From: a virus
Reading direction: 5' to 3' (one strand)
IMG/VR virus record: IMGVR_UViG_3300008114_001410
Span: 1 to 23,315 of that record
Length of the DNA: 23,315 nt
Shown here: one piece after another, positions 10,900-21,000 of the stretch
How positions within the stretch are numbered: position 1 is the first letter of the stretch
How the letters are laid out: the number at the start of each line of letters is the position of its first letter
Position numbers and translations under genes: made by a program
Notes under the pieces: model-generated
What the model was told of the DNA's origin: nothing
Database searches by the model: none
The model's input: the letters and a program-made list of their open reading frames with translations, nothing else

Positions 10900-12768
10900 A
10901 TGGGACGCAAAGCAGGAAAGCAAGACCTCTCCAAGGTCGAAGCCCAGGAACGGGTACTACTCCAACTTGAGCAGGGTTTGACCATTACTGCGGCTATGGC
11001 CACCGTCAACCGCAACGACACAACTTTTAGACAATGGGTGATGCAATCACCTGAGTTCAAAGAACGCTCCGAGAAAGCCCGACTTATGGGCAAAGGGGTT
11101 AAAGCAGACCTTAAGGACATTAAGGAAATCTCCTTCCCCGACTTCTGCGAGCAGTTCCTAGACTCACCCCTCTTTGACCATCACCTTGACTGGTATGACA
11201 TCATCGAAGGCAGAACACCTAGATGGATTCACCCAGCGATGACCTACGAGCCTGGCGCTCTCAACCGTGTACTTATCAACGTACCCCCTGAGCACGCCAA
11301 GTCCACAGTCATCACAACCAACTACGTCGTCCACAAGATTGTTACCAACCCGAATGCTAGAGTCATCATCGTCTCTAAGACCCAGGGTATGGCCCGTAAG
11401 TTCCTAGGGGCTATCAAGACCAGACTTTCACACCCAGCCTACACCAAGTTACAGGTGGCCTTCGGCCCCAATGGTGGCTACAAGGCAGATGCAACCCAAT
11501 GGTCAGCCGATATGATTTACCTAGGTACAGGCCGTGACTCAGGCGAGAAGGACCCAACGGTTCAAGCACTTGGCTTTGGTTCTCAGATTTACGGTGCTCG
11601 TGCCGACTTGATTATCCTAGATGACGTCGTGATGGGTTCTAACGCCCACGAGTGGGAAAAGCAACTTGAGTGGATTCAGAAGGAAGTTATCACCCGTCTT
11701 GGTCGCCACGGTAAACTTGTTATCGTGGGTACCCGAATCTCGGCTGTAGACCTCTACAAGATGATTCGTGACCCAGGCCAGTGGTCAGGTGGCAAATCAC
11801 CCTTCACTTACTTCTCACAACCTGCTGTCCTTGAGTTTGACGAGAAGCCAGAGAACTGGAAAACACTCTGGCCTAAGTCTAATATGCAAGAAAACGAAAT
11901 TGATGGGGCGGACGAAAATGGACTTTTTCCCAAGTGGGATGGACCTTCTCTCTTTACAAGACGCTCTGAGGTCGCACCGTCAGTTTGGGCTATGGTCTAC
12001 CAGCAAGAGGATGTCCAAGAAAACTCAATCTTCTCACCAACCTGCGTCGCAGGAAGTGTTAACGGAATGCGAAAGCGTGGGCCACTCAAACCAGGGATTC
12101 CTGGCCACCCTAAGCACGCTGAGTCAACATATACGGTAATCGGACTTGACCCTGCTATGGCAGGTGCCACAGGTGCGGTAGTCATTACATACAACCGTAC
12201 CGATGGAAAGATTTATGTTCTTGATGCTGTCAATATGACAGAGCCAACTCCTCAAAAGATTCAAGACTTGATTGAGGATTGGGTGGAGAAGTACCGTCCA
12301 CAAGAACTGCGTATTGAGATTAACGCTCACCAGAAGGCTTACGCCCTGGATGAGAACTTAAGAAACTTTCTAGCCCAGTATGGGTGCCAGTTGAACTCAC
12401 ACTTCACTGGTAAGAACAAGTGGGACACATCTTTTGGTGTGGCATCTATGGCAAGCCTATTCGGTAACACCAGAGATGGACGCTTCCAAGATAACAACTT
12501 GATTGAACTACCAAGCAACGAAGGCTCTGAAGGTTTGAAGACCTTGGTACAGCAGTTGATTACCTGGAAGCCTGACACTAGAAACCCCACAGATACTGTA
12601 ATGGCTCTCTGGTTTGCGGTTATCCGCGTAAGAGAGTTAATGCAACAGAGTACAAGAATCAGTCAGTACCAGACAAACCGATGGGCTACACGGGCACAGA
12701 TGTCCACACGTGGCTCACTGAATTTAGATGAAGCGTTTGCCTCACAATGGGCAGACCAATACGGTTAG
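10900..12768 (+). CDS. terL: Terminase large subunit with N-terminal HTH
   Basis: 622 aa. The packaging ATPase has Walker A as VPPEHAKST (128-136) and Walker B as DLIILDD (236-242). The C-terminal RNase H-fold nuclease shows D417 (IGLDPAMAG), E473 (RIEINAH) and D565 (PTDTVMALW). Residues about 13-50 read as a helix-turn-helix (LEQGLTITAAMATVNRND, then TFRQWV) like that of small terminase subunits, so DNA recognition may be fused to the motor; no separate small terminase is seen. Together with portal it packages DNA into the prohead. GGATGGGA precedes the start at only 4-5 nt. Confidence 0.93.
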   Translation: MGRKAGKQDLSKVEAQERVLLQLEQGLTITAAMATVNRNDTTFRQWVMQSPEFKERSEKARLMGKGVKADLKDIKEISFPDFCEQFLDSPLFDHHLDWYDIIEGRTPRWIHPAMTYEPGALNRVLINVPPEHAKSTVITTNYVVHKIVTNPNARVIIVSKTQGMARKFLGAIKTRLSHPAYTKLQVAFGPNGGYKADATQWSADMIYLGTGRDSGEKDPTVQALGFGSQIYGARADLIILDDVVMGSNAHEWEKQLEWIQKEVITRLGRHGKLVIVGTRISAVDLYKMIRDPGQWSGGKSPFTYFSQPAVLEFDEKPENWKTLWPKSNMQENEIDGADENGLFPKWDGPSLFTRRSEVAPSVWAMVYQQEDVQENSIFSPTCVAGSVNGMRKRGPLKPGIPGHPKHAESTYTVIGLDPAMAGATGAVVITYNRTDGKIYVLDAVNMTEPTPQKIQDLIEDWVEKYRPQELRIEINAHQKAYALDENLRNFLAQYGCQLNSHFTGKNKWDTSFGVASMASLFGNTRDGRFQDNNLIELPSNEGSEGLKTLVQQLITWKPDTRNPTDTVMALWFAVIRVRELMQQSTRISQYQTNRWATRAQMSTRGSLNLDEAFASQWADQYG

Positions 12769-12776
12769 GAACCATA

Positions 12777-13112
12777 ATGGCAAATAAACCACTAACTCCT
12801 CTTGAAAAATCAGCCCTTAAATATGTAAAGTATATTTACAAAACAGGCAACCCAGGAGACTTACAAAAAGTTTTAGATGCTATGGGTTCAGGAACTAAGG
12901 CTACTGTGGTAAGCGCCATTAAAAAATCCACTCCAGCATCTAGGGCGGCTAAAGTAAATAAGCCCACCAAGCAAGCCAAGCCAGTAGAAGTCAAAGTTCG
13001 TAGCAGAAGTACTAAAAAACTTTCTTCAGTTAAGAGCACCCCTCGTGGTGGCGGTATGCGTGGCGGCTTCGGCGGCGGCGGTGGCGGCGCATTTAACGAC
13101 GCAAACAGATAA
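12777..13112 (+). CDS. Basic protein with RGG-like tail (111 aa)
   Basis: 111 aa from ATG 12777, eight nt after the terminase stop with AGGA upstream. Residues 1-50 are a folded helical part (LTPLEKSALKYVKYIYKTG, DLQKVLDAMG); 55-90 are Lys/Ser/Thr-rich; the end is Arg/Gly-rich with GGGMRGGF and a run of six glycines, then AFNDANR. The lysine-rich and RGG-like tail suggests nucleic-acid binding. Between terminase and portal it could be a packaging accessory or head protein. No family recognised. Confidence 0.62.
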   Translation: MANKPLTPLEKSALKYVKYIYKTGNPGDLQKVLDAMGSGTKATVVSAIKKSTPASRAAKVNKPTKQAKPVEVKVRSRSTKKLSSVKSTPRGGGMRGGFGGGGGGAFNDANR

Positions 13113-13147
13113 TTAAATAATTATTTCAATCAAACGTTAGGATAACA

Positions 13148-14926
13148 ATGGCACTATCAATGGAACAGGTTGCAGCGCGAGTCCTGTCTATGCGCTATCG
13201 CAACAATGAGCGTGATGCTCGCAACCTTGACGTGCTTGCTGTCCGCAAAGGCAAAATCGCTGAGGTCTACCCAGACTTCTTCCCCGACGGCGTAGATGCA
13301 AACGTAGTAGCAAACTTTATTGACATCGTTGCTCGTGACCTCTCTGAGGTTATGGCTCCACTGCCAGCAGTAAACTGCTCAGCAGCAAATCAAGTTTCAG
13401 ATAAGGCACGCCAGTTCGCTGACAAGCGTACTCGTATTGCCTCTAACTACTTCAACCACTCAGACCTATCAGTACATATGTACTCAGGTGCTGACTGGTA
13501 TCTCACCTACGGTTTCGTCCCTTTCATTATTGAATTAGACGAAGAAGCAAAAATGCCACGTATCCGCGTAGAAAATCCTATTGGGGCTTACCCAGAATTT
13601 GACCGCTACGGACGTTGCGTTGCATTTGCTAAGCGATATGTAATGACACTAGGCGAATTGGTTTCACAATTTCCTGAGTATGAAAGAGAACTTCTTGGTG
13701 GCTACGGCTACAAGCAAGACCTCAACACTCAGATTGAGATGATTCGCTATTATGACAAAGACCAGTCAATTATCTATCTTCCTACAAAGGGCGACTTAGT
13801 TCTATCATATGCTAAGAACCCACTAGGTAAGATGATGATTGTTGTCGCACGTAAGCCATCTATTGACGGTGAACTTCGTGGACAATTTGACGACGTACTT
13901 GGCATCCAGTTACTACGTAACCGCTTTGCGTTGCTTGCTATGGAAGCAGCAGAGAAATCTGTTCAGTCTCCAATTGTTCTTCCTAACGATGTTCAGGAAC
14001 TACAACTTGGTGGAGACGCTGTTATCCGTACAGCAAACCCAGCAGGTGTTCGCCGTGTGGAACTTAACATTCCAGCGGGGGCATTCACCGAACAAGAAGT
14101 ACTTAATCAAGAATTGCGTGTTGGTTCACGCTATCCAGAATCGCGTACTGGAAACATTGATGCCTCTATCGTCACGGGACAAGGCGTACAGGCACTTATG
14201 GGTGCATTCGATACCCAAGTTAAGTCTGCTCAAGCAATCTTTGCTGCAGCCCTACGCGATGTTATTAGCCTCTGCTTTGAGGCAGATGAAGTAATCTATC
14301 CAGAAGAGAAGACCATTCGTGGTGTTGACTCTGGTTCACCTTACGAAATCACATACCGACCAGGCAGAGACATCAAGGGTGACTACTCAGCAGATGTCCG
14401 CTACGGAATGCTCGCTGGTCTTAACCCTGCACAGGGTCTTATCTTTATGCTCCAGGCTTTGGGTGGCGGTCTTATCTCTAAGGATATGGCTATGCGTGAA
14501 CTTCCATTCACAGTCAACGTCACACAAGAACTTGAGAAGATTGAAATTGAGCAGATGCGTTCTTCGCTTCTTGGTTCACTTACAGCCTTCTCACAGGCTA
14601 TTCCACAAATGGCAACTCAGGGACAAGATGCTTCAGAGGTGGTCCGTAAAATTGCTGCGGTTATCAAGGCTCGTCAAAAAGGTGTCGCATTAGAAGATGC
14701 CATTGAAGCCACATTCGCTCCGCAGCAACAAGTTCCTCCTGCTGGGGCACCACAAATGGTTGAGCAAACGTCCCCTGCTCCCGAAGGCGTTCCAGCAGGA
14801 GGCGCTCCTACAGAACAAGGTGGAGCACCAATAGAAGCACCACAGGCAGCACCAGATATTCAAACAATTCTCTCAAGCCTTTCAGCATCAGGTGCTGCAA
14901 ACGCAAGAGCAGTAACAAGAGGGTAG
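13148..14926 (+). CDS. Portal protein
   Basis: 592 aa. The N-terminal part (RNNERDARNLDVLAVRKG, FFPDG, NVVANFIDIVARDLSEVMAP) matches a portal type common in actinophages; a GADWYLTYGFVPFIIE strand region and a long helical stem (FAALLRD-like helices around 370) follow; the last about 70 residues are Pro/Ala/Gln-rich and likely disordered. Twelve copies would form the DNA channel at a head vertex. Position after terminase and before the protease supports the call. AGGATAAC precedes ATG 13148. Confidence 0.85.
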   Translation: MALSMEQVAARVLSMRYRNNERDARNLDVLAVRKGKIAEVYPDFFPDGVDANVVANFIDIVARDLSEVMAPLPAVNCSAANQVSDKARQFADKRTRIASNYFNHSDLSVHMYSGADWYLTYGFVPFIIELDEEAKMPRIRVENPIGAYPEFDRYGRCVAFAKRYVMTLGELVSQFPEYERELLGGYGYKQDLNTQIEMIRYYDKDQSIIYLPTKGDLVLSYAKNPLGKMMIVVARKPSIDGELRGQFDDVLGIQLLRNRFALLAMEAAEKSVQSPIVLPNDVQELQLGGDAVIRTANPAGVRRVELNIPAGAFTEQEVLNQELRVGSRYPESRTGNIDASIVTGQGVQALMGAFDTQVKSAQAIFAAALRDVISLCFEADEVIYPEEKTIRGVDSGSPYEITYRPGRDIKGDYSADVRYGMLAGLNPAQGLIFMLQALGGGLISKDMAMRELPFTVNVTQELEKIEIEQMRSSLLGSLTAFSQAIPQMATQGQDASEVVRKIAAVIKARQKGVALEDAIEATFAPQQQVPPAGAPQMVEQTSPAPEGVPAGGAPTEQGGAPIEAPQAAPDIQTILSSLSASGAANARAVTRG

Positions 14927-14941
14927 TAAAGGCTGGGGACA

Positions 14942-15484
14942 ATGACAACAATTATAGGATTACAATACGAAAAAGATTGTGTTCTGATTGCAGATAGCCA
15001 AACTACAGATGACAGTGGAAAGATTTTTACACATCCAGATGTCAAGAAGATTTCTGAACGAGGACAATTTTTGGTTGCTGGTTCAGGTGAGGTTCTACCT
15101 TGCGATGTAGCACAACATATTTGGGAACCTCCAGTTCCTACCAAGCAAGACAAGGAAGACCTTTACCACTTTATGATTGTAAAGGTTATGCCTTCTCTCC
15201 GTAAATGTTTATCATCAAATGGTTTTAACTTTGATGAGCCTAAGACAGAGCAACGCTTTCAGTTTCTGATTGCAGTATGCGGAGAAATTTTTGACATTGA
15301 TGATGACCTATCGGTTACCAGAAATGCAGATGGAGTTTATGCAACAGGGTCTGGCGCAGCGTATGCTATAGGAGCACTACACGCTGGAGCAGATGCCTAC
15401 GAAGCGATGGAGATAGCAGCGAAGGTTTCAGCCTTTACTGCTCCACCTTATATATCGAAAGTACAATTCAAGCATACTAAGTAG
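14942..15484 (+). CDS. HslV/proteasome-like Ntn-hydrolase (putative head protease)
   Basis: 180 aa beginning MTTIIG: after Met removal Thr1 is the expected nucleophile, as in HslV and proteasome beta subunits. D17 follows in LIADSQTT; VKKI at 33-36 supplies the lysine, two residues later than HslV K33; AGSGE matches the substrate-pocket region; and ATGSGAAYAIGALHAGADAY (about 131-150) with the following AMEIAAK matches the ATGSG-x-YA helix segment of HslV. No HslU-like ATPase is nearby. Its position right after portal is that of the capsid maturation protease, so it may process head proteins; it could instead be an independent peptidase packaged or used in the cell. Confidence 0.78.
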   Translation: MTTIIGLQYEKDCVLIADSQTTDDSGKIFTHPDVKKISERGQFLVAGSGEVLPCDVAQHIWEPPVPTKQDKEDLYHFMIVKVMPSLRKCLSSNGFNFDEPKTEQRFQFLIAVCGEIFDIDDDLSVTRNADGVYATGSGAAYAIGALHAGADAYEAMEIAAKVSAFTAPPYISKVQFKHTK

Positions 15485-15494
15485 GGAGAAATAA

Positions 15495-15929
15495 ATGGCA
15501 GAAAAAAGAGGCGGAATGCGCCCTACCGCACCGCAGAACAACCCTGCTAATATCTCAGCAACAGGTGGCAATGGTCAGGCTGGCACTCAGGCTGCTCGTT
15601 ACATCCCTGGAATGGCTTATGGCCAAGGTCAGGCAACAATGCAACAGCAACAGGGTGCACCTATGGCAGGCCCTACACCTCGTGGAGCAGTTAGAGAAGC
15701 ACCTATGAATGTTCCTGGTATGCCACCAATTACACCTCTCACAGCCCCTACAGAGCGTCCAGATGAACCAATTACAAGCGGCGTTGACTTCGGCCCAGGA
15801 GCAGGTTCTGAGGCTCTTAACCTACCTCGTGAGCGTTCTCTTTCAGAGATTCTTGCATCAATGATTGATATGGACCCTACTGGAGAAGTACAGGAACTAT
15901 ACGACTTCGTTGCATCACGAGGTCTTTAA
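15495..15929 (+). CDS. Q/G/P-rich protein, possible scaffold (144 aa)
   Basis: 144 aa behind GGGAG. Low-complexity N-terminal two-thirds (Gln, Gly, Pro, Ala, Met) and a short helical C-terminus SLSEILASMIDMDPTGEVQE, then LYDFVASRGL. Disordered with one C-terminal helix, next to the protease: fits a scaffold or assembly protein, or a protease substrate, but no family is recognised. The stop shares a base with the next ATG (TAATG). Confidence 0.6.
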   Translation: MAEKRGGMRPTAPQNNPANISATGGNGQAGTQAARYIPGMAYGQGQATMQQQQGAPMAGPTPRGAVREAPMNVPGMPPITPLTAPTERPDEPITSGVDFGPGAGSEALNLPRERSLSEILASMIDMDPTGEVQELYDFVASRGL

Positions 15930-18046
15930 TGATTAAAAAACCATTAAATAAAATTGCTGACGTTTCGCCAGGTACTGCGGTGGCTGCTGCCCAAGCAGGA
16001 CTTTCCGAAAAGGAAAAATCACAGGTTGCTGCATTTACTGAGTTAAAGAAGACTCACGAATACTTAAGCACACTTCCCCAGAATGACGCTTATCGCTCAT
16101 TCAATGCTCTTCCAAAAGAGTACCGCGAAGTACTTGCTATGACTTTCGACCCAAAGTACCAACAGCAAGATAAAGGTTTCTTTGGAAACTTTCTTGCAGG
16201 TGCAACAAGTGCATCAAATTATTCTTATAGAACCGTGCTTGACTTTGGTAAGCAAATTGTCGGTATCGAAACTGGCCGCAAAAAAGATGTAACACTTAAA
16301 GAAGCAACAACGCAATTACAGAATGTTGTAGGCGTTATCGGTCCACTTAAGTCTACCTATGCTGGTTTTCAAAGGGCTGGAACAACAACGGCAGCAGGTG
16401 ACCTACTTGAAAAATTGCTCCGCCCACAAGAAAAACTTGTAAAGCAACCATATGCTGCTTCAGAATTAGCAAGCAACGCTGGCGAGAATGCTCTTAAGGT
16501 GTGGGGTCAAGCAACTCTTGAGGGCTTGAAAGAACTAGCCCCAGGCGGACGCGACGCACTGCCAACAGATGCTTCTACAACTTGGAAGAAGTATTGGGAA
16601 CAAGCAGCAGATAAAGAAAACGTATTTAATTCAGATGAAGTAGCAATCATAGAAAAAAACACTGCTCCTGAAATTGCATTCGTTGCTAAAATTCTTGCTC
16701 GAAAAGAAAACATACTTGACAACTATGAAGAAATTCTAGCCGATGATAAGAAACTTGAAGTAGTAAATCGCTTTACTTCTGGCAAGCCAGAAGATAGAGA
16801 GTTTGCACAAGAAGTTGCTAAGGTCATAACCCAGTATTCAAACGCAAAAATTTCTGTTGGTCGTGACAGCACTCGTGAATTCCTTTTCCGTTTATTTCCA
16901 TTTGATGCAGAGAAGGCTGTTGCTGGCGATGGAGCATCACAGAAGTTCTTTACTGGCATTTCTGGCACAATTGACTTTGTTGTTACATTTGCACTTGACC
17001 CACTTATTGGTATAAGCAAACTTAAGCGTGTTGGTGAAACTGCTCGCTTTGGTCTTATTAAAATGGGCGAAGACCCACGTAACATTGAAAAAGCCTGGAA
17101 GAGTAGAACTGTACGTCGCTATTGGGACAGACTAGGCAAGTTACTTCAGACATATGAGAACGGAAGTATCGCTGTAAAGGCAGATACCCTTACACGCATT
17201 ACTGAACGCTTCCCCGAAATTAGCACAGACGTTGCTATGTATATGGCTCCAAACATCAAGGACGCTGACTCTGCTCTCAAGTTCTTTGTAAGTGGAGACA
17301 TTGTTGACGATATGATGCGTGGAAACGCTGGTATTCGTCGTACCCCTTTAGTTCCACGTTACTCAATTGCTCGTGCAATTAAAGACTGGACAAAAGATGC
17401 AGTTGGTAAAGGCATCGGAATTGAACGCTACCGCGTTGGCGAACTTCCAGAAACCATTGCAGACATTGCAAAGACCATTGAAGAGGGTCCAAACGCTTGG
17501 GCGTCTAGGCTTGGATTTAGAGAAGACACTCGTGTTCTTGCAGGACGTGCAGATGGAAAAGGTTTTGTTGCAAAAGACAGAAGCCTAGATGCAGTCCTAG
17601 ATAGAGCAATCTCTCGTCAGGTTTCTATTGCTCCAAAACTTGACAGAATGATTGTCCTTGATGACGCATCATCTGCTGACCAGGTTTATCGCCTTGCTCG
17701 TACAGTTATTGATAAGCACAACGCATCAGTATTTCGCATTGCTTGGATTGGTGCTACAGAGGGCGAACGTCTTCTTATGTACAAGGGCTTGCTTAAGACT
17801 CTTGGCGTAGGTATGGGCTTTGACCTTACTGAAGGCGGACGACGGTTCCTTGACAACATTGATGTAATGAGCAAGGAACTCTACTCAGTAAACCAGTCAG
17901 CACTTGACCTAGGTGAGTTTACTCGCATTTTGCGTACCACAGAAGCAGGAGGGGTCCAGGCTCCAGCAGGCATTCGTAGAATTGTTCAGGAAGTAACAGA
18001 AACTGCAGGTGCAGAAGGTGTTGCTCAACGTCTTGCTGCATCATAA
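15929..18046 (+). CDS. Giant virion protein, N-terminal part (705 aa)
   Basis: 705 aa, mostly helical, with Ala/Lys/Glu-rich N-terminus, a GFFGNFLAGATSASNYSYRT segment, a hydrophobic IDFVVTFALDPLIGISKL stretch (about 350-367) and a C-terminus RIVQEVTETAGAEGVAQRLA. It stops at TAA 18044-18046, and the reading continues smoothly in the +1 frame. Together with the next ORF it would be about 1,730 aa, suited to an internal or ejection protein, or tape-measure role. No conserved family is firmly recognised. Confidence 0.65.
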   Translation: MIKKPLNKIADVSPGTAVAAAQAGLSEKEKSQVAAFTELKKTHEYLSTLPQNDAYRSFNALPKEYREVLAMTFDPKYQQQDKGFFGNFLAGATSASNYSYRTVLDFGKQIVGIETGRKKDVTLKEATTQLQNVVGVIGPLKSTYAGFQRAGTTTAAGDLLEKLLRPQEKLVKQPYAASELASNAGENALKVWGQATLEGLKELAPGGRDALPTDASTTWKKYWEQAADKENVFNSDEVAIIEKNTAPEIAFVAKILARKENILDNYEEILADDKKLEVVNRFTSGKPEDREFAQEVAKVITQYSNAKISVGRDSTREFLFRLFPFDAEKAVAGDGASQKFFTGISGTIDFVVTFALDPLIGISKLKRVGETARFGLIKMGEDPRNIEKAWKSRTVRRYWDRLGKLLQTYENGSIAVKADTLTRITERFPEISTDVAMYMAPNIKDADSALKFFVSGDIVDDMMRGNAGIRRTPLVPRYSIARAIKDWTKDAVGKGIGIERYRVGELPETIADIAKTIEEGPNAWASRLGFREDTRVLAGRADGKGFVAKDRSLDAVLDRAISRQVSIAPKLDRMIVLDDASSADQVYRLARTVIDKHNASVFRIAWIGATEGERLLMYKGLLKTLGVGMGFDLTEGGRRFLDNIDVMSKELYSVNQSALDLGEFTRILRTTEAGGVQAPAGIRRIVQEVTETAGAEGVAQRLAAS

Positions 18047-18068
18047 ATCAATCTCCATTCTTGGCGGT

Positions 18069-21000
18069 ATGTTATACAAAACAAAGATGGCCAAAAAAGA
18101 GATTAAAGATATTCTTGAAGGCATTCGCCCAGCAGAACTAGAAGTTTTTAATGCCGCTGAACTTGATGGAGCACAGTATGCTGTTCGTGCATACCAACTA
18201 TCAAATCGTCGCTACCTTCCTAACCTAGTTGAACTTCGTCAGTTTGAACTTAGAGGAAATATCTTTTCAACAATTACTGGCAAAGTTGGCGAATCTGTAC
18301 TGTCGCAAAAAACAGTTGATGTTTGGTCATTCCTTAACTTGTACCCACGTCTAGGTATTCGTACCAGCATTGAAGAAGTCGGAACTTTCGGACTCATCAA
18401 TGGTCTTAAGGGCGTAGCAGATTACATTTCTGGCCGCCTTATCTCTCAAGAGATTCGTAAGGCTACATTGCCAAGCGGCAAGAAAACTATCATAGGGCAA
18501 AAAGAAGTAGAGTTTAGCCCACTTGGTCTCATCTCGCGTCAAGTGTACAGAATTATGAAGACAATGTACACACGAGATGAACTTGTTAAGTTTGCAGATG
18601 ACCCTGAGGCTATGGCAATTGCCGTAGGTAAGGCTATTCTTAACGATAGATTTAAGCCAGAGTTCTTGCGTACTGCTAAAGGTGCACGTATCTCAGGATA
18701 TGCCGAAGACTTTGTTCGCAACAATGGACAAGTAGTTACTGACACCATCAATGGCGCAGCAACTCGTGCAGAATTTAAGTTGGACGTAGCAGAAGAGACT
18801 ATGAGTAGCCTACGTCAGTATGGACCATCTCTTACAGAGAACCCACAAATTTTGCAAATGTTAAAAGATGCAAAGTTCCAGTCAGTGTTTTCTCAGATTC
18901 GTTACGATAGACCAGAATACCTACTCAACTGGTACCTTGATTTGCAGAATACAATTGGCAAAAAGAATATCTTTGGACAAATTGTATTTACAAATATCCT
19001 TCGTAAAGAAGAAGATGTTATTGCCGAACTTGTTAAGTTTATTGAAGGCAAGGGAAATACGCTTGCTAAGCGATTTGCTATATACAAGGCCGAAGGAGCA
19101 GAAGGTTTTGCTAAGCGTATCTATGTAGATGCTACAAACGGCCTACGTGATTACTCTGGCCGTCTTAACGTAAAACTTATTGAGGAAATCAAGGTAAGTG
19201 GTGGTATCACAAACTTTGACTTTGCTCAACTTGCCAAGTACGAGGAAGGCTTTGATAAGCCTAAGTTGGTTCTTGGACGCGAACTTATTCCTTACCAGGC
19301 TGGCGAAGCGCCACAGTTTATTGACCGAGTTGTAAAGAATGGCTACGCTTGGATTGGTCGCCAGATTGCACTCCTAGACCGTGAGCCTATTCTCTATGGT
19401 AACTATGTAATGTACCGCGAACAACTTGGTAAGTTGCAAAATAATCTAGTCAACTCATTTATTGAGGCTGGAATAACAAGAGAGACTGCAGAATTACTTG
19501 CAAGAAATCAGACTCACGAGACAGCATTAAACCTTGCTCGTAACAGAACGCTTGCATATGTAGATAACTCGGACATCCGAACAAATCTTGCATTTAGCAT
19601 CCGTAACTTTGGTCGCTACTATCGTGCAACAGAGGACTTTTGGCGTCGTGCTGGTCGTATTGCAAAGTACGAGCCAGAGGCTATCCAAAGACTTGCTATT
19701 CTTAACCAAACATTCCAGCATTCAGGGTTTGTACACAAGGATTCCAACGGTGAACTCTACTTTACCTACCCAGGTGATGACATTCTTAACGTCATTATGG
19801 GTGGAACAGTACTTCGCTTCCTAGGATTACCAGGAATGCAACCATTGCCAGTTAACTTTGGTGGTAAAGTCAAGATGCTTACCCCATCTCTTGACCCAGA
19901 ATCTGCAGCACCTAGAATCGGTACACCTCTTACGGCTATTCCGCTGGAGATTCTATCTAACTTACCTATTGTTGGTGAGTGGATTAAGGATGTAGAACCA
20001 ATTCTTACTGGAAGCAGGAGAGACCAACCATTCTGGCGCAAGGTTACTCCTATCAACGTACAACGTTTTATAGATATTATTGGAAGTCAAGAAGTTCTTA
20101 CAGAACAGAAGGCATCAGCAGTTGTTCAGGCTATGCGTCTTGGAATTTCTACTGGTAATGGTCCTAAAGAAGGCTCAGACATCAACGAATTTATGACATT
20201 CGTTATGAAGCAAGCCATTAACATTATGGCAATTCGCTTTACTATGGGTCTCTTTGCCCCAGCATCAGTTCAGACATTTGCCAACCAAGATGTTCCTCAG
20301 GCAATGATTGATGCAGGAGTATTTAGTTGGGATACAGAGTTTGCTAAGTTGGTTGAGAAGTATGCTGGTGACCCAGATGCTTTCAGCAAGGCTTATGTTC
20401 GCTTTGTAACCCTATATCCTAACAAGGCTGTATATGGAGTCTCAAAGACAGAGACTGGCACTGAGGCTTCCTTCCAGAAGACTATGGAAGCAGCAGACTT
20501 TGTAAAGAATAACAAGGATTTCATTCTTTATCACAAGCAAGCAGCATCATTCTTTGTTCCAGTAACTGGACAGAATGACATAGGTGCATATTCATACCTA
20601 AAGTCTGAAGGCTTTATTAAGAATAAGGACCTTGAGGACTTCCTGCGCCAGGCTGCGTCAGCAGAAGGCCGCCAGAAGTACAATGTACGTAAAGAATTTT
20701 ACGATGATGCAATCACAAAGTCCGACAGTGTTCAGGGTAGAAAAGAACTTCGTCAAAAGTGGGATGTAGAGAAGAATGCTTTTATGAAGCAATATCCTCT
20801 ATTGGCCGCAGAACTTGGTGATGTTAAGGCATACAAGGCTCTGAAGATTGAAGCACTTAATGACCTACGCAGCGTTGTATACAATGGCTTATCTCCAGAT
20901 AAGGACCTTGCTAACACATTTGCAACAATGATTTACAAGTATGACGAGTTCCAGGCTAGCGTAGATGCTATCCAAGGAAGTTCTCAGTCAGATGCTGACC

